Positions 42,631 through 49,964 of a stretch of DNA of 64,000 nucleotides are shown piece after piece. A program made the position numbers and the translations under genes. The stretch is from Armatimonadota bacterium (lineage in GTDB: Bacteria > Armatimonadota > Chthonomonadetes > Chthonomonadales > Chthonomonadaceae): assembly GCA_028871815.1 (NCBI GenBank), contig JAGWMJ010000001.1:62001-126000 (forward strand). Direction: 5' to 3'. The number at the start of each line of letters is the position of its first letter. Positions within the stretch are counted from its first letter, which is position 1. Under the pieces are notes generated by a model. The model did no database searches, was not told the DNA's origin, and saw only the letters and a list, made by a program, of their open reading frames with translations.

Positions 42631-44256
42631 TTACGACGACGTCTTGTACGTAGCGGTGTCGGGCAGGTAGTTGCAGAGGTTGATCTGCCAGCCATGCACG
42701 TTATTCCGCGCGAGAACGATCCGGCGCGTCTGCGCAACCGGTAGAACGCCCACATCCTGCATTAGAACAGCGTTCGCCCGTGCGTAGAGGCGTACCCGAG
42801 TGGGCCCTTCGGGCTCACGGTCGGCCTTACGGCACAGAGCGTCAAAGGCGGCATTGGCGTACCCAACGTGGTTGAGGGGTGCGTTCGATACGAAGAGCGT
42901 GGAGAGGAAGTCCTGCAAATCCGGGTAGTCGGCGACCCAACCTGTGAAGCAGAATGGTATCGTCTGGTTGCCCGTATCAGCCCAGAACTGCGCCGCTTCG
43001 CGCACCTGGAGGTCGACGGATATTCCCAGATTTGCCTGCAGGCCGGCGGCCGCGATCTGGCATGCGAGTATATACCCCTCTTCGTGTTCCAGCGTGACCA
43101 AAGCCACCCTGGGAAACCCCTTGCCGCCCGCGAATCCGGCTTGTGCCAGCAATCGGCGTGCTGCCACCGGATCGTACACCGCGGCAGGTGGCGGCGTGGC
43201 GCCACCTGCAAGGGCATCTGGAACCATGCCGTGAGGCGGGAGCGCAATGCCCAGATAGGCGACCCGGAGAATCTGATCGATGTCGATGGCGCCGGCAAAT
43301 GCACGGCGGACGCGCTGATCGGCAAACACAGGCTGCAGCTTTGGATGCATCACAAAGTAGGTGATGCTAGGCTGGGGCTCCAGATGGTACTCACCGGGAT
43401 ACCTGTGCGCGGCCTCATCCTGTAGGTATCGCGAACCCGTTGCATCCTTCCACATGTCGATGGAGTTGGCCTGGAAGTTATTGATGATCGTGTCGGAATC
43501 CAGCATCACCGGCATATCGATTCCGCGGAGTCGTGGCGGGCCGCCCCAATAGTCGGCATTCGCCCTCAGGCGTACCATCACACCGGGTTCGTAAGATTGC
43601 AGCGTATAGGGACCGGTACCGCAAAGTGTGTGCTGGTCAATCCGGTTATTGGCTTCGGCCATACTGCGTGAGCTGAGCACGAAGTTGGTGGGATATGAGA
43701 GCATACCGAGGAAGTAGGAGCGCGGACGATCGAGCGTGACGCGGAGGGTGCCGGGGTCGAGCGCCTCCACACCCGCAAGGTGCGCGGATCTACCGGCCAC
43801 GATATCGGAAACACCCACGACACCCGCAAGATAGTTTGGCGCAATGGAGGCGATTGTTTTGGGAGAAAGTGCGCGCTCCCACGACGCCTTCACATCGTCG
43901 GCCGTCAGCGGGTCACCGTTCGAGAATCGCGCGCCCTGCCGCAAATGGAAGGTGTAGACGAGCCGATCGGTACTGATATCCCAGCCCTGTGCGAGGCAGG
44001 CGCCGGGCTTGTTATCCGGTGTGTACCGGATGAGTGGCTCGGCAACATGGCTGAGCATCTCAGCAGTGTCCTGGTCGGATACCTTGGCCGGATCGAAGGT
44101 TCCCGGTTCGGTCGTCAAGGCAACGCGCAGCACATCGGCGCTGGCAGCGGAGCCTGTACCGCTTCTACGGAACGAGCAGCCTGCGGCGGCCACTGGCCCT
44201 GCGGCTATGAGTGCGAGCACCTGGCGGCGGGTTAACGTGGTACCGCGTCTTGCCAT
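42631..44256 (-). CDS. Peptide ABC transporter substrate-binding lipoprotein, SBP_bac_5 (copy A)
   Basis: 541 aa. The N-terminus has twin arginines and a lipobox (TRRQVLALIAAGPVAAAGCSF), so it is probably a lipoprotein anchored by Cys27, perhaps via Tat. Family 5 blocks are clear: EPGTFDPAKVSDQDTAEMLSHVAEPLIRY, YTFHLRQGARFSNGDPLTADDVKASWERAL, and GTGPYTLQSYEPGVMVRLRANADYW. It binds peptides or similar solutes for the OppBC-type permease 12 bases downstream. It is a recent duplicate of the 45127 gene, with differences concentrated in ligand-lobe segments such as DMWKDATGSRYLQ and LEHEEGYILACQ. Confidence 0.94.
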   Translation of the reverse strand: MARRGTTLTRRQVLALIAAGPVAAAGCSFRRSGTGSAASADVLRVALTTEPGTFDPAKVSDQDTAEMLSHVAEPLIRYTPDNKPGACLAQGWDISTDRLVYTFHLRQGARFSNGDPLTADDVKASWERALSPKTIASIAPNYLAGVVGVSDIVAGRSAHLAGVEALDPGTLRVTLDRPRSYFLGMLSYPTNFVLSSRSMAEANNRIDQHTLCGTGPYTLQSYEPGVMVRLRANADYWGGPPRLRGIDMPVMLDSDTIINNFQANSIDMWKDATGSRYLQDEAAHRYPGEYHLEPQPSITYFVMHPKLQPVFADQRVRRAFAGAIDIDQILRVAYLGIALPPHGMVPDALAGGATPPPAAVYDPVAARRLLAQAGFAGGKGFPRVALVTLEHEEGYILACQIAAAGLQANLGISVDLQVREAAQFWADTGNQTIPFCFTGWVADYPDLQDFLSTLFVSNAPLNHVGYANAAFDALCRKADREPEGPTRVRLYARANAVLMQDVGVLPVAQTRRIVLARNNVHGWQINLCNYLPDTATYKTSS

Positions 44257-44750
44257 CGGCTAGCCCGAAACCCAGGTGGCGGTATGCGGCAGGTGACCAA
44301 AGACGCTGTCGCGGATGCCGTGCAGGCGCGGCTTGTCGAGCTCGAGGGCACGGCGAAAATAGAGCGGGACCCACGGAAGTTCGTTGACAGCTTCGGGGTG
44401 GTCTTCCTGACCGTTTATGAGGCGATTGGTGTGCAGCAGCACCGAAAGGAAATCCTGTGGATCGAGGTAGTCCGCCGCCCATCGGATGATGTAGATCGCG
44501 AGCGTTTTCTGAAGCCGCTCCTGAAGCAACTGCGTCCACTCCATCGGTTTCAGCTGAAGCGTGGTCCCGAGATTGGTTTTGAGTTGCGCGGCGATCACCT
44601 GGGCCACATCGGCGACTTCGGGTTGGTCCTGCCGAAATGCAACAGGATCCAGGCTCATCGGCTTGATGTGCGCAGCGTAGCCGGGCACCTCCGCCGGAAC
44701 GATGCTGTTGGCGACGTCGCACGTGTTCCGGAGCGCGATGGGGACTAGTT
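44257..44750 (-). pseudogene. Decayed copy of second peptide-binding protein
   Basis: Matches the 46759 gene only in its C-terminal half. Compared with the intact gene it lacks 36 codons (between HPE and AVNE) and about 22 codons (between DP and AFRQDQ). It also lacks everything upstream of the RIALRNTCD block. Both internal deletions keep the frame, so an open stretch of about 160 residues remains, but the N-terminus, signal and first lobe are gone. Upstream it is fused to a glycosylase-gene fragment in another frame. Confidence 0.9.
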
Positions 44751-45066
44751 CGCTCACGCGGCTGCAATATCCTCTATCAAAGAACCTCGGGCAGCCTCCT
44801 ACGCCGTGCCATGCTGCGGCAGAACGTACGCAGGGTGCATGGCCGCGATTGCGCTGCAAGCAACAAGAGTGGCAAAGAACTGGCCGCGCTCCTGCATCAT
44901 CCGGAAGTTCTTGTGGATGATTACCCCGGCCGACGGCGCACCCAGACACAGGATTACCATAGGCGCCGAAATCTCAATGGTCTTCCTTAGCCACGATGTG
45001 CAGGAGGAAATCTCGTCGGGAGTTGGCGGCCGGTTTCGAATACTGCCGGATTCCCGAATACACGCG
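44751..45066 (-). pseudogene. Fragment of duplicated uracil-DNA glycosylase gene
   Basis: About 310 bases that align without gaps to the 3' portion of the intact glycosylase gene (48583-48895, constant offset of 3822 bases). Many point changes have accumulated. The 5' half of the gene, with the first Fe-S cysteines and the GEGPG loop, is absent. The fragment joins the binding-protein pseudogene on one side and a permease fragment on the other, at a short shared CGCGC. Confidence 0.9.
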
Positions 45067-45113
45067 CAGCATCATGCGCGAAACGGACTCCTGTCCACCG
45101 CTGAATGAGACCA
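45062..45113 (-). pseudogene. Residual fragments of duplicated oppB gene
   Basis: Bases 45067-45108 match an interior part of oppB (42336-42379), then jump at the shared octamer TGAATGAG to the oppB start codon region (42606-42613). In the intact gene these octamers are 234 bases apart, so the loss is an in-frame deletion between short direct repeats. Only about 50 bases of this oppB copy remain. Confidence 0.88.
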
Positions 45114-47420
45114 TAAATGAAACAGGTTACGACGACGTCTTGTATGTAGCGGTGTCGGGCAGGTAGTTGCAGAGGTTGATCTGCCAACCATGCACGTTAC
45201 TCCGAGCGAGAACGATCCGGGGCTCCTGCGCAACCGGTAGAACGCCGACATCTTGCATCAGAACCGCGTTCGCCCGCGCGTAGAGGCGTACGCGATTGGG
45301 CCCGTCGGGCTCACCGTCGGCCTTACGGCACAGAGCGTCAAAGGCGGAATTGGCGTACCCAACGCGGTTGATGGGTGCATGCGATACGAAGAGCGCGGAG
45401 AGGAAGTCCTGCAAATCCGGGTAGTCCGCAACCCAGCCTGTGAAGTAGAACGGGATCGTCTGGTTGTCCTGATCCGCCCAGAACTGCGCCGCTTCGCGCA
45501 CCTGGAGGTCGACCGATATTCCCAGATTTGCCTGCAGGCCGGCGGCCGCGATCTGGCATGCCTGTATAAACGGCGGAGAGTCTTCCAGCGTAACCAAAGC
45601 CACCCGGGGAAACCCCTTGCCGCCCGCGAATCCCGCTTGTGCCAGCAATCGGCGTGCTGCCACCGGATCGTACGCAATGACGGGTGGCGGCGTGGCGCCA
45701 CCTGCAAGGGCATCTGGAACCATGCCGTGAGGCGGGAGCGCCACGCCCAGATAGGCTACCCGGAGGATCTGATCCACGTCGATTGCGCCGGCAAATGCAC
45801 GGCGGACGCGCGGATCGGCAAACACCGGCTGCAGCTTTGGATGCATCACAAAATAGTCGATGCTAGCCATGGGCTCGAGATGGTACTCACCAGGATACCT
45901 ATGCGCGGCCTCATCCTGTGCGTATCGCGAAAACGGTATCTGTACATTCCACATGTCGATGGAGTTGGCGTGGAAGTTGTTGATGATCGTGTCGGGATTC
46001 AGCATCACCGGCATATCGATTCCGCGGAGTCGTGGAGGGCCGCCCCAATAGTCGGCATTCGCCTTCAGGCGTACCATAACGCCGGGCTCGTAAGATTGCA
46101 GCGTGTAGGGACCGGTACCGCAAAGTGTGTGCTGGTCAATCCGGTTCCCGGCTTCGGCCATACTGCGTGAGCTGAGCACGAAGTTGGTCGGATATGAGAC
46201 CATGCCGAGGAAGTAGGAGCGCGGATGATCGAGCGTGACGCGGAGGGTGCTGGAGTCGAGCGCCTCCACACCCGCGAGGTGCGCGGATCTGCCGGCCACG
46301 ATATCGGAAACACCCACCACGCCCGCAAGATAGTTTGGCGCAATAGGCGCGATTGTCTTGGGAGAAAGCGCGCGCTCCCACGATGCCTTCACATCGTTGG
46401 CCGTCAGCGGGTCACCGTTCGAGAATCGCGCGCCCTGCCGCAAATGGAAGGTGTAGACGAGCCGATCGGTGCTGATCTCCCAGCCCTGTGCGAGGCAGGC
46501 GCCGGGCTTGTTATCCGCCGTGTACCGGATGAGTGGCTCGGCAACATGGCTGAGCATCTCAGCAGTGACCAGGTCGGGTACCTTGGCCGGATCGAAGGTT
46601 CCCGGTTCGGCCAACAAGGCAACGCGCAGCACATCGGCGCTGGCAGCGGAGCCTGTACCGCTTCTACGGAACGAGCACCCTGCGGCTGCAAGTGGACCTG
46701 CGGTTATGAGTGCGAGCGCCTGACGGCGGGTTAACGCGGTACCGCGTTTTGCCATCGGCTAGCCCGAAACCCAGGTGGTGGTGTGCGGCAGGTGACCAAA
46801 GACGCTGTCGCGGATGCCGTGCAGGCGCGGCTTGTCGAGCTCGAGGGCACGGCGAAAATAGAGCGGGACCCACGGCGCTTCGTTGACCGCGATCTGCTCA
46901 GCCTGCGCGTACCATGCGAAGCGCTGCCTGGGGTTGATGCAGGTATCGGCCTCATCACACAGTTTGTCGAATACCGGATTGCTGTACCCCACCCCATTTT
47001 CGGGGTGGTCTTCCTGCCCGTTGACCAGGTGACTGGTGTGCAGCAGTACCGAAAGGAAATCCTGTGGATCGAGGTAGTCTGCCGCCCATCGGATGATGTA
47101 GATGGCGAGCGTTTTCTGAAGCCGCTCCTGAAGCAGCTGCGTCCACTCCATCGGCTTCAGCTGCAGCGTGATCCCGAGATTGGTTTTGAGCTGCGCGGCA
47201 ATAACCTGGGCCACATCGGCGACTTCGGGTTGATCCTGCCGAAAGGCAAACGGCAGGGCTGGGAAGCCCTTTCCGCCGGCAAACCCGGCCTGCGCAAGCA
47301 GTGAGCGAGCAGCGGCAGGATCAAAGCTCATGGGCTTGATGTGCGGAGCGTAGCCGGGCACCTCCGGCGGAACGATGCTGTTGGCGACGTCGCACGTATT
47401 CCGGAGCGCGATGCGGACTA
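45103..47420 (-). repeat. Tandem duplication, copy B (intact)
   Basis: Counterpart of 42606-44750. It includes the bases immediately before the binding-protein stop, the full binding-protein gene, the short gap, and the 3' half of the second binding-protein gene. Here the second gene is complete. Confidence 0.93.
45127..46755 (-). CDS. Peptide ABC transporter substrate-binding lipoprotein, SBP_bac_5 (copy B)
   Basis: 542 aa, the sister of the 42631 gene and highly similar throughout. The leader TRRQALALITAGPLAAAGCSF again gives a lipobox Cys. Differences include LLAEPGTFDPAKVPDLVTAE, DMWNVQIPFSRYAQ, LEDSPPFIQACQ and ADQDNQTIPFYF, all in or near the solute lobes, so specificity may have shifted. 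It starts 3 bases after the second binding-protein gene. In copy B no permease follows directly, only the residual oppB pieces and pseudogenes. Confidence 0.94.
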   Translation of the reverse strand: MAKRGTALTRRQALALITAGPLAAAGCSFRRSGTGSAASADVLRVALLAEPGTFDPAKVPDLVTAEMLSHVAEPLIRYTADNKPGACLAQGWEISTDRLVYTFHLRQGARFSNGDPLTANDVKASWERALSPKTIAPIAPNYLAGVVGVSDIVAGRSAHLAGVEALDSSTLRVTLDHPRSYFLGMVSYPTNFVLSSRSMAEAGNRIDQHTLCGTGPYTLQSYEPGVMVRLKANADYWGGPPRLRGIDMPVMLNPDTIINNFHANSIDMWNVQIPFSRYAQDEAAHRYPGEYHLEPMASIDYFVMHPKLQPVFADPRVRRAFAGAIDVDQILRVAYLGVALPPHGMVPDALAGGATPPPVIAYDPVAARRLLAQAGFAGGKGFPRVALVTLEDSPPFIQACQIAAAGLQANLGISVDLQVREAAQFWADQDNQTIPFYFTGWVADYPDLQDFLSALFVSHAPINRVGYANSAFDALCRKADGEPDGPNRVRLYARANAVLMQDVGVLPVAQEPRIVLARSNVHGWQINLCNYLPDTATYKTSS

Positions 47421-48528
47421 CTTCCTGCTTGTTGATGGCCAATGCGATAGCCTGGCGGACGCGCATATTGACGAACGGCGACCCCGAAGCGGCCTGGTTG
47501 AGCGCAACGTACCAGAGTTCCGCGCGCGGATAGGTGTGCAGCTGCGCCTTCAGCCCTGCCGAAGTGTCGATGCGATCGAGGTCACTGGGCGATATCTCCA
47601 GGTAGTCACAGTCGCCGGCGATATACTGGTTGAGCCGGGTATCGCCATCCATGATCACCGGCCGCTCGATGAAATCGAGCTTCGGCGGACCGCCGTGGTA
47701 CGCTGCGTTGCGGGCGAGCACAACGCGATAGCCGTTTCGGAACTCGGCGAGTTTGAACGGGCCGGTGCCGACCATCGAGTCGCGCGTCACGGCTCCGTTG
47801 GTCCTTTCGATCGCTTCCCGGCATACGACCCACGCCGTCGGATAGGTGAGGTTGCCCATCCAGTAGGGCTTGGTACCGTCGATGGTTATCTCGAGTGTGG
47901 TGTCGTCGATGGCCTTGATGCCCGTAACGGTATCGGCTTTTCCATCGATGCGATCCTGCGCGCCAACAACATCCTTGAGATAGGTCGGAGCGGTTGGAGA
48001 CTTGATGGCAGGATCGCAGGCGCGATCCATACTCCAGCGGAAGTCTTCGGCCGTGACGGTGCGGCCATTAAAGAACTTGATATCGGGCCGAAGGTGAAAC
48101 GTGTACCGCGTGAGATCCTTGCTGACGGTCCAGCCCGCAGCCAGGTTTGGAACGATCTGATTGTGCGTATCCCACCGCACCAATCCCTCAAAGATCTGCT
48201 GCAGCAGGTCGATGGTCATGCCATCTTCCACCGTCGCCGGGTCCAGGCTGGTGGGATCGCTGTTGATCGCGTAGTGAAGCGTGTTCTTTGTAAGGTGGAT
48301 CGGGCCGCCAGGTCCCGAACGACCGGTGGTACAGCCCGTGATGGCCGCGCCGGCACCCGCTGCGGCCGCGGCGAGCACCTGACGCCGCGAAAGGCGAATA
48401 GCGGATCGGGGCTGGAAGCGCGGTTTTGTCAATCTGACCTCTCTACGCCCATGTGACTTGCTGCGAGCGTCATCATACCCAAAAACCCCGTGAAGCCAAC
48501 AGCAATGTTGCTTCCCACACGGGCGCAC
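46759..48528 (-). CDS. Peptide ABC transporter substrate-binding protein, SBP_bac_5 (second type)
   Basis: 589 aa. The annotated frame begins with about 35 extra residues; the export signal appears after RLSRRQVLAAAAAGAGAAITGCTTG, a twin-arginine plus lipobox leader, so translation may begin at an internal codon. Family 5 motifs are NSDPTSLDPATVEDGMTIDLLQQIFEGLVRWD, YTFHLRPDIKFFNGRTVTAEDFRWSMDRA and GTGPFKLAEFRNGYRVVLARNAAY. It is only distantly related to the two copy A/B proteins, so the operon carries two types of receptor for one permease pair. Its start overlaps the glycosylase stop. A truncated duplicate lies at 44257. Confidence 0.92.
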   Translation of the reverse strand: MRPCGKQHCCWLHGVFGYDDARSKSHGRREVRLTKPRFQPRSAIRLSRRQVLAAAAAGAGAAITGCTTGRSGPGGPIHLTKNTLHYAINSDPTSLDPATVEDGMTIDLLQQIFEGLVRWDTHNQIVPNLAAGWTVSKDLTRYTFHLRPDIKFFNGRTVTAEDFRWSMDRACDPAIKSPTAPTYLKDVVGAQDRIDGKADTVTGIKAIDDTTLEITIDGTKPYWMGNLTYPTAWVVCREAIERTNGAVTRDSMVGTGPFKLAEFRNGYRVVLARNAAYHGGPPKLDFIERPVIMDGDTRLNQYIAGDCDYLEISPSDLDRIDTSAGLKAQLHTYPRAELWYVALNQAASGSPFVNMRVRQAIALAINKQEVVRIALRNTCDVANSIVPPEVPGYAPHIKPMSFDPAAARSLLAQAGFAGGKGFPALPFAFRQDQPEVADVAQVIAAQLKTNLGITLQLKPMEWTQLLQERLQKTLAIYIIRWAADYLDPQDFLSVLLHTSHLVNGQEDHPENGVGYSNPVFDKLCDEADTCINPRQRFAWYAQAEQIAVNEAPWVPLYFRRALELDKPRLHGIRDSVFGHLPHTTTWVSG

Positions 48529-49304
48529 TATAGCAGCGCACTGGCCGGCTGCCGTTTCAACTCTATCACTTTCGCTCGCGCGGCTGCAATATCCTCTATC
48601 AATGAGCCTCGGGCAGCCTCGTACGCCGCGCCATGCTGCCGCAGAACGTATGCAGGGTGCATGGCCGCGATTGCGCTGCGGGCAAAAGGAGTGGCAAAAA
48701 ACCGGCCGCGCTCCTGCATCATCCGGAAGTTCTTGTGGATGATTACCCCGGCCGACGGCGCACCGAGACAGAGGATTACCATTGGCGCCGCAATCTCAAT
48801 GGTCTGCCTCAGCCACGATGTGCAGGCGGATATCTCGTCGGGAGTTGGCGGCCGGTTTCGAATACTGCCGGATTCCCGAATACACGCGCGGCATCGCACT
48901 ACATTGCAGATGTAAACGTGGCGGCGACTTAGGCCACACTCCTGCAGGCACTCATCCAGCAGTTTTCCGGCGCGACCCACAAACGGGCGGCCAGTGGCAT
49001 CTTCCTCATGCCCGGGACCCTCACCGACAAGCATCAATGGAGATTCCGGATTGCCTTCGCCGAAGACGGTTTGCGTTCGCATCGCGGCAAGCGCGCACCG
49101 CCGGCACTCCGCGACCTGTTTGGCCAGTGTGGCGAGCTGTACCGCTTTGGCCGGTACAGATGGTTCAGAAGCCTCATGAACCGCGCTCGCCGGCGGTACG
49201 GGCTCCGACGGAATCGACACCTCCGCGGGCTGCATCGCGCTGAAGTCCAACCGCGGCATCTCCCGGCCGTCCTCATCCTTGCGACGCCCGGCGCCGCGTC
49301 TCAT
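48528..49304 (-). CDS. Uracil-DNA glycosylase, Fe-S type (family 4/5)
   Basis: 258 aa. Removes uracil from DNA, starting base-excision repair. After a variable 55-residue N-terminus comes [19 protein letters not shown] with the first two Fe-S cysteines, the [24 protein letters not shown] active-site loop, and the HPAYVLRQ motif. The third and fourth cysteines are in [28 protein letters not shown], which has a few extra residues compared with the usual short NVVKCRPPGNRTPT-like form. The gene overlaps the HIT gene upstream and the peptide-binding gene downstream by 1-4 bases, an unusual operon mix of repair and transport. Part of it was duplicated and decayed at 44751. Confidence 0.92.
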   Translation of the reverse strand: MRRGAGRRKDEDGREMPRLDFSAMQPAEVSIPSEPVPPASAVHEASEPSVPAKAVQLATLAKQVAECRRCALAAMRTQTVFGEGNPESPLMLVGEGPGHEEDATGRPFVGRAGKLLDECLQECGLSRRHVYICNVVRCRACIRESGSIRNRPPTPDEISACTSWLRQTIEIAAPMVILCLGAPSAGVIIHKNFRMMQERGRFFATPFARSAIAAMHPAYVLRQHGAAYEAARGSLIEDIAAARAKVIELKRQPASALL

Positions 49305-49816
49305 GTCGCGTCGTTTCCCTTCAGAGCTTGCGGAAGCAAGGTGTTCAGCCGCTGCCAGGCGGCGTCGAGGCTCTGTGGGATGACTCGAACGTCGGCGAGA
49401 ACGGGCATGAAGTTCGTGTCACCGCTCCATCGAGGAACGATGTGCCAGTGCAAGTGCTGCTCGATACCGGCACCCGCGGCGCGACCAACGTTGATGCCGC
49501 AGTTGAAGCCATCAGGCGCGCACGCGATAGTGAGCAGGCTGGTTGCCAGCCGTGTCAGCGACATCACTTCGGTCAGCACCGGATCCGGGTACGCCTGCAG
49601 CGAGCTGGCGTGCTGGTACGGCGCTACCATCAGGTGGCCGTTTGCATACGGAAACGCATTGAGCATCAGGAACGCATGGGCGCCGCGATGGAGCAGCAGA
49701 TGCTCCCGATCCGAGGCGGGATCCGCGGACGGCAAATCGCAGAAGATGCATCCCTCCGGTTTGTTCGCCGCTTCGATGTACTGCAGCCTCCAAGGCGCCC
49801 AGAGCGGCTCGGGCAT
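49301..49816 (-). CDS. HIT family protein (Ap4A hydrolase/phosphorylase-like)
   Basis: 171 aa nucleotide hydrolase or transferase of the histidine-triad fold. The triad is in QHLHWHIVPRW, and a CIFCDL zinc-type pair plus RWSGDTNFMPV fit the FHIT/Ap4A-phosphorylase branch found in actinobacteria and others. The opening MPEPLWAPWRLQYIEA is also typical of that branch. It heads the minus-strand operon leading to the glycosylase and transport genes. Confidence 0.93.
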   Translation of the reverse strand: MPEPLWAPWRLQYIEAANKPEGCIFCDLPSADPASDREHLLLHRGAHAFLMLNAFPYANGHLMVAPYQHASSLQAYPDPVLTEVMSLTRLATSLLTIACAPDGFNCGINVGRAAGAGIEQHLHWHIVPRWSGDTNFMPVLADVRVIPQSLDAAWQRLNTLLPQALKGNDAT

Positions 49817-49905
49817 GGCACAACCTTTCCTGTGCTAACGCAGACGCGCGTGTTGGAACGTACCTGAGTACCTCACGAATCTCCCGTAAACCAGAGACAC
49901 GGAAG

Positions 49906-49937
49906 GCCCCGCTTCAAGCATGCCGAGCGGGGCCCTC
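49906..49937 (-). terminator. Hairpin downstream of the propeller genes
   Basis: GGCCCCGCT at 49906-49914 pairs with AGCGGGGCC at 49926-49934 over a 12-base loop, just past the stop of the 49965 gene. In the minus direction only TTCC follows, so the T-run is poor. A likely transcript end, but not a model intrinsic terminator. Confidence 0.45.
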
Positions 49938-49964
49938 CAGAGCGTTCACCAATGACCGGCGGAA

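Larger units (their letters stand above)
42606..44750 (-). repeat. Tandem duplication, copy A
   Basis: This segment (start of oppB, whole binding-protein gene, part of a second binding-protein gene) matches 45103-47420 closely over its length, including the intergenic bases before and after the first binding-protein gene. Differences are point changes plus two in-frame deletions in the second gene. Confidence 0.93.
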
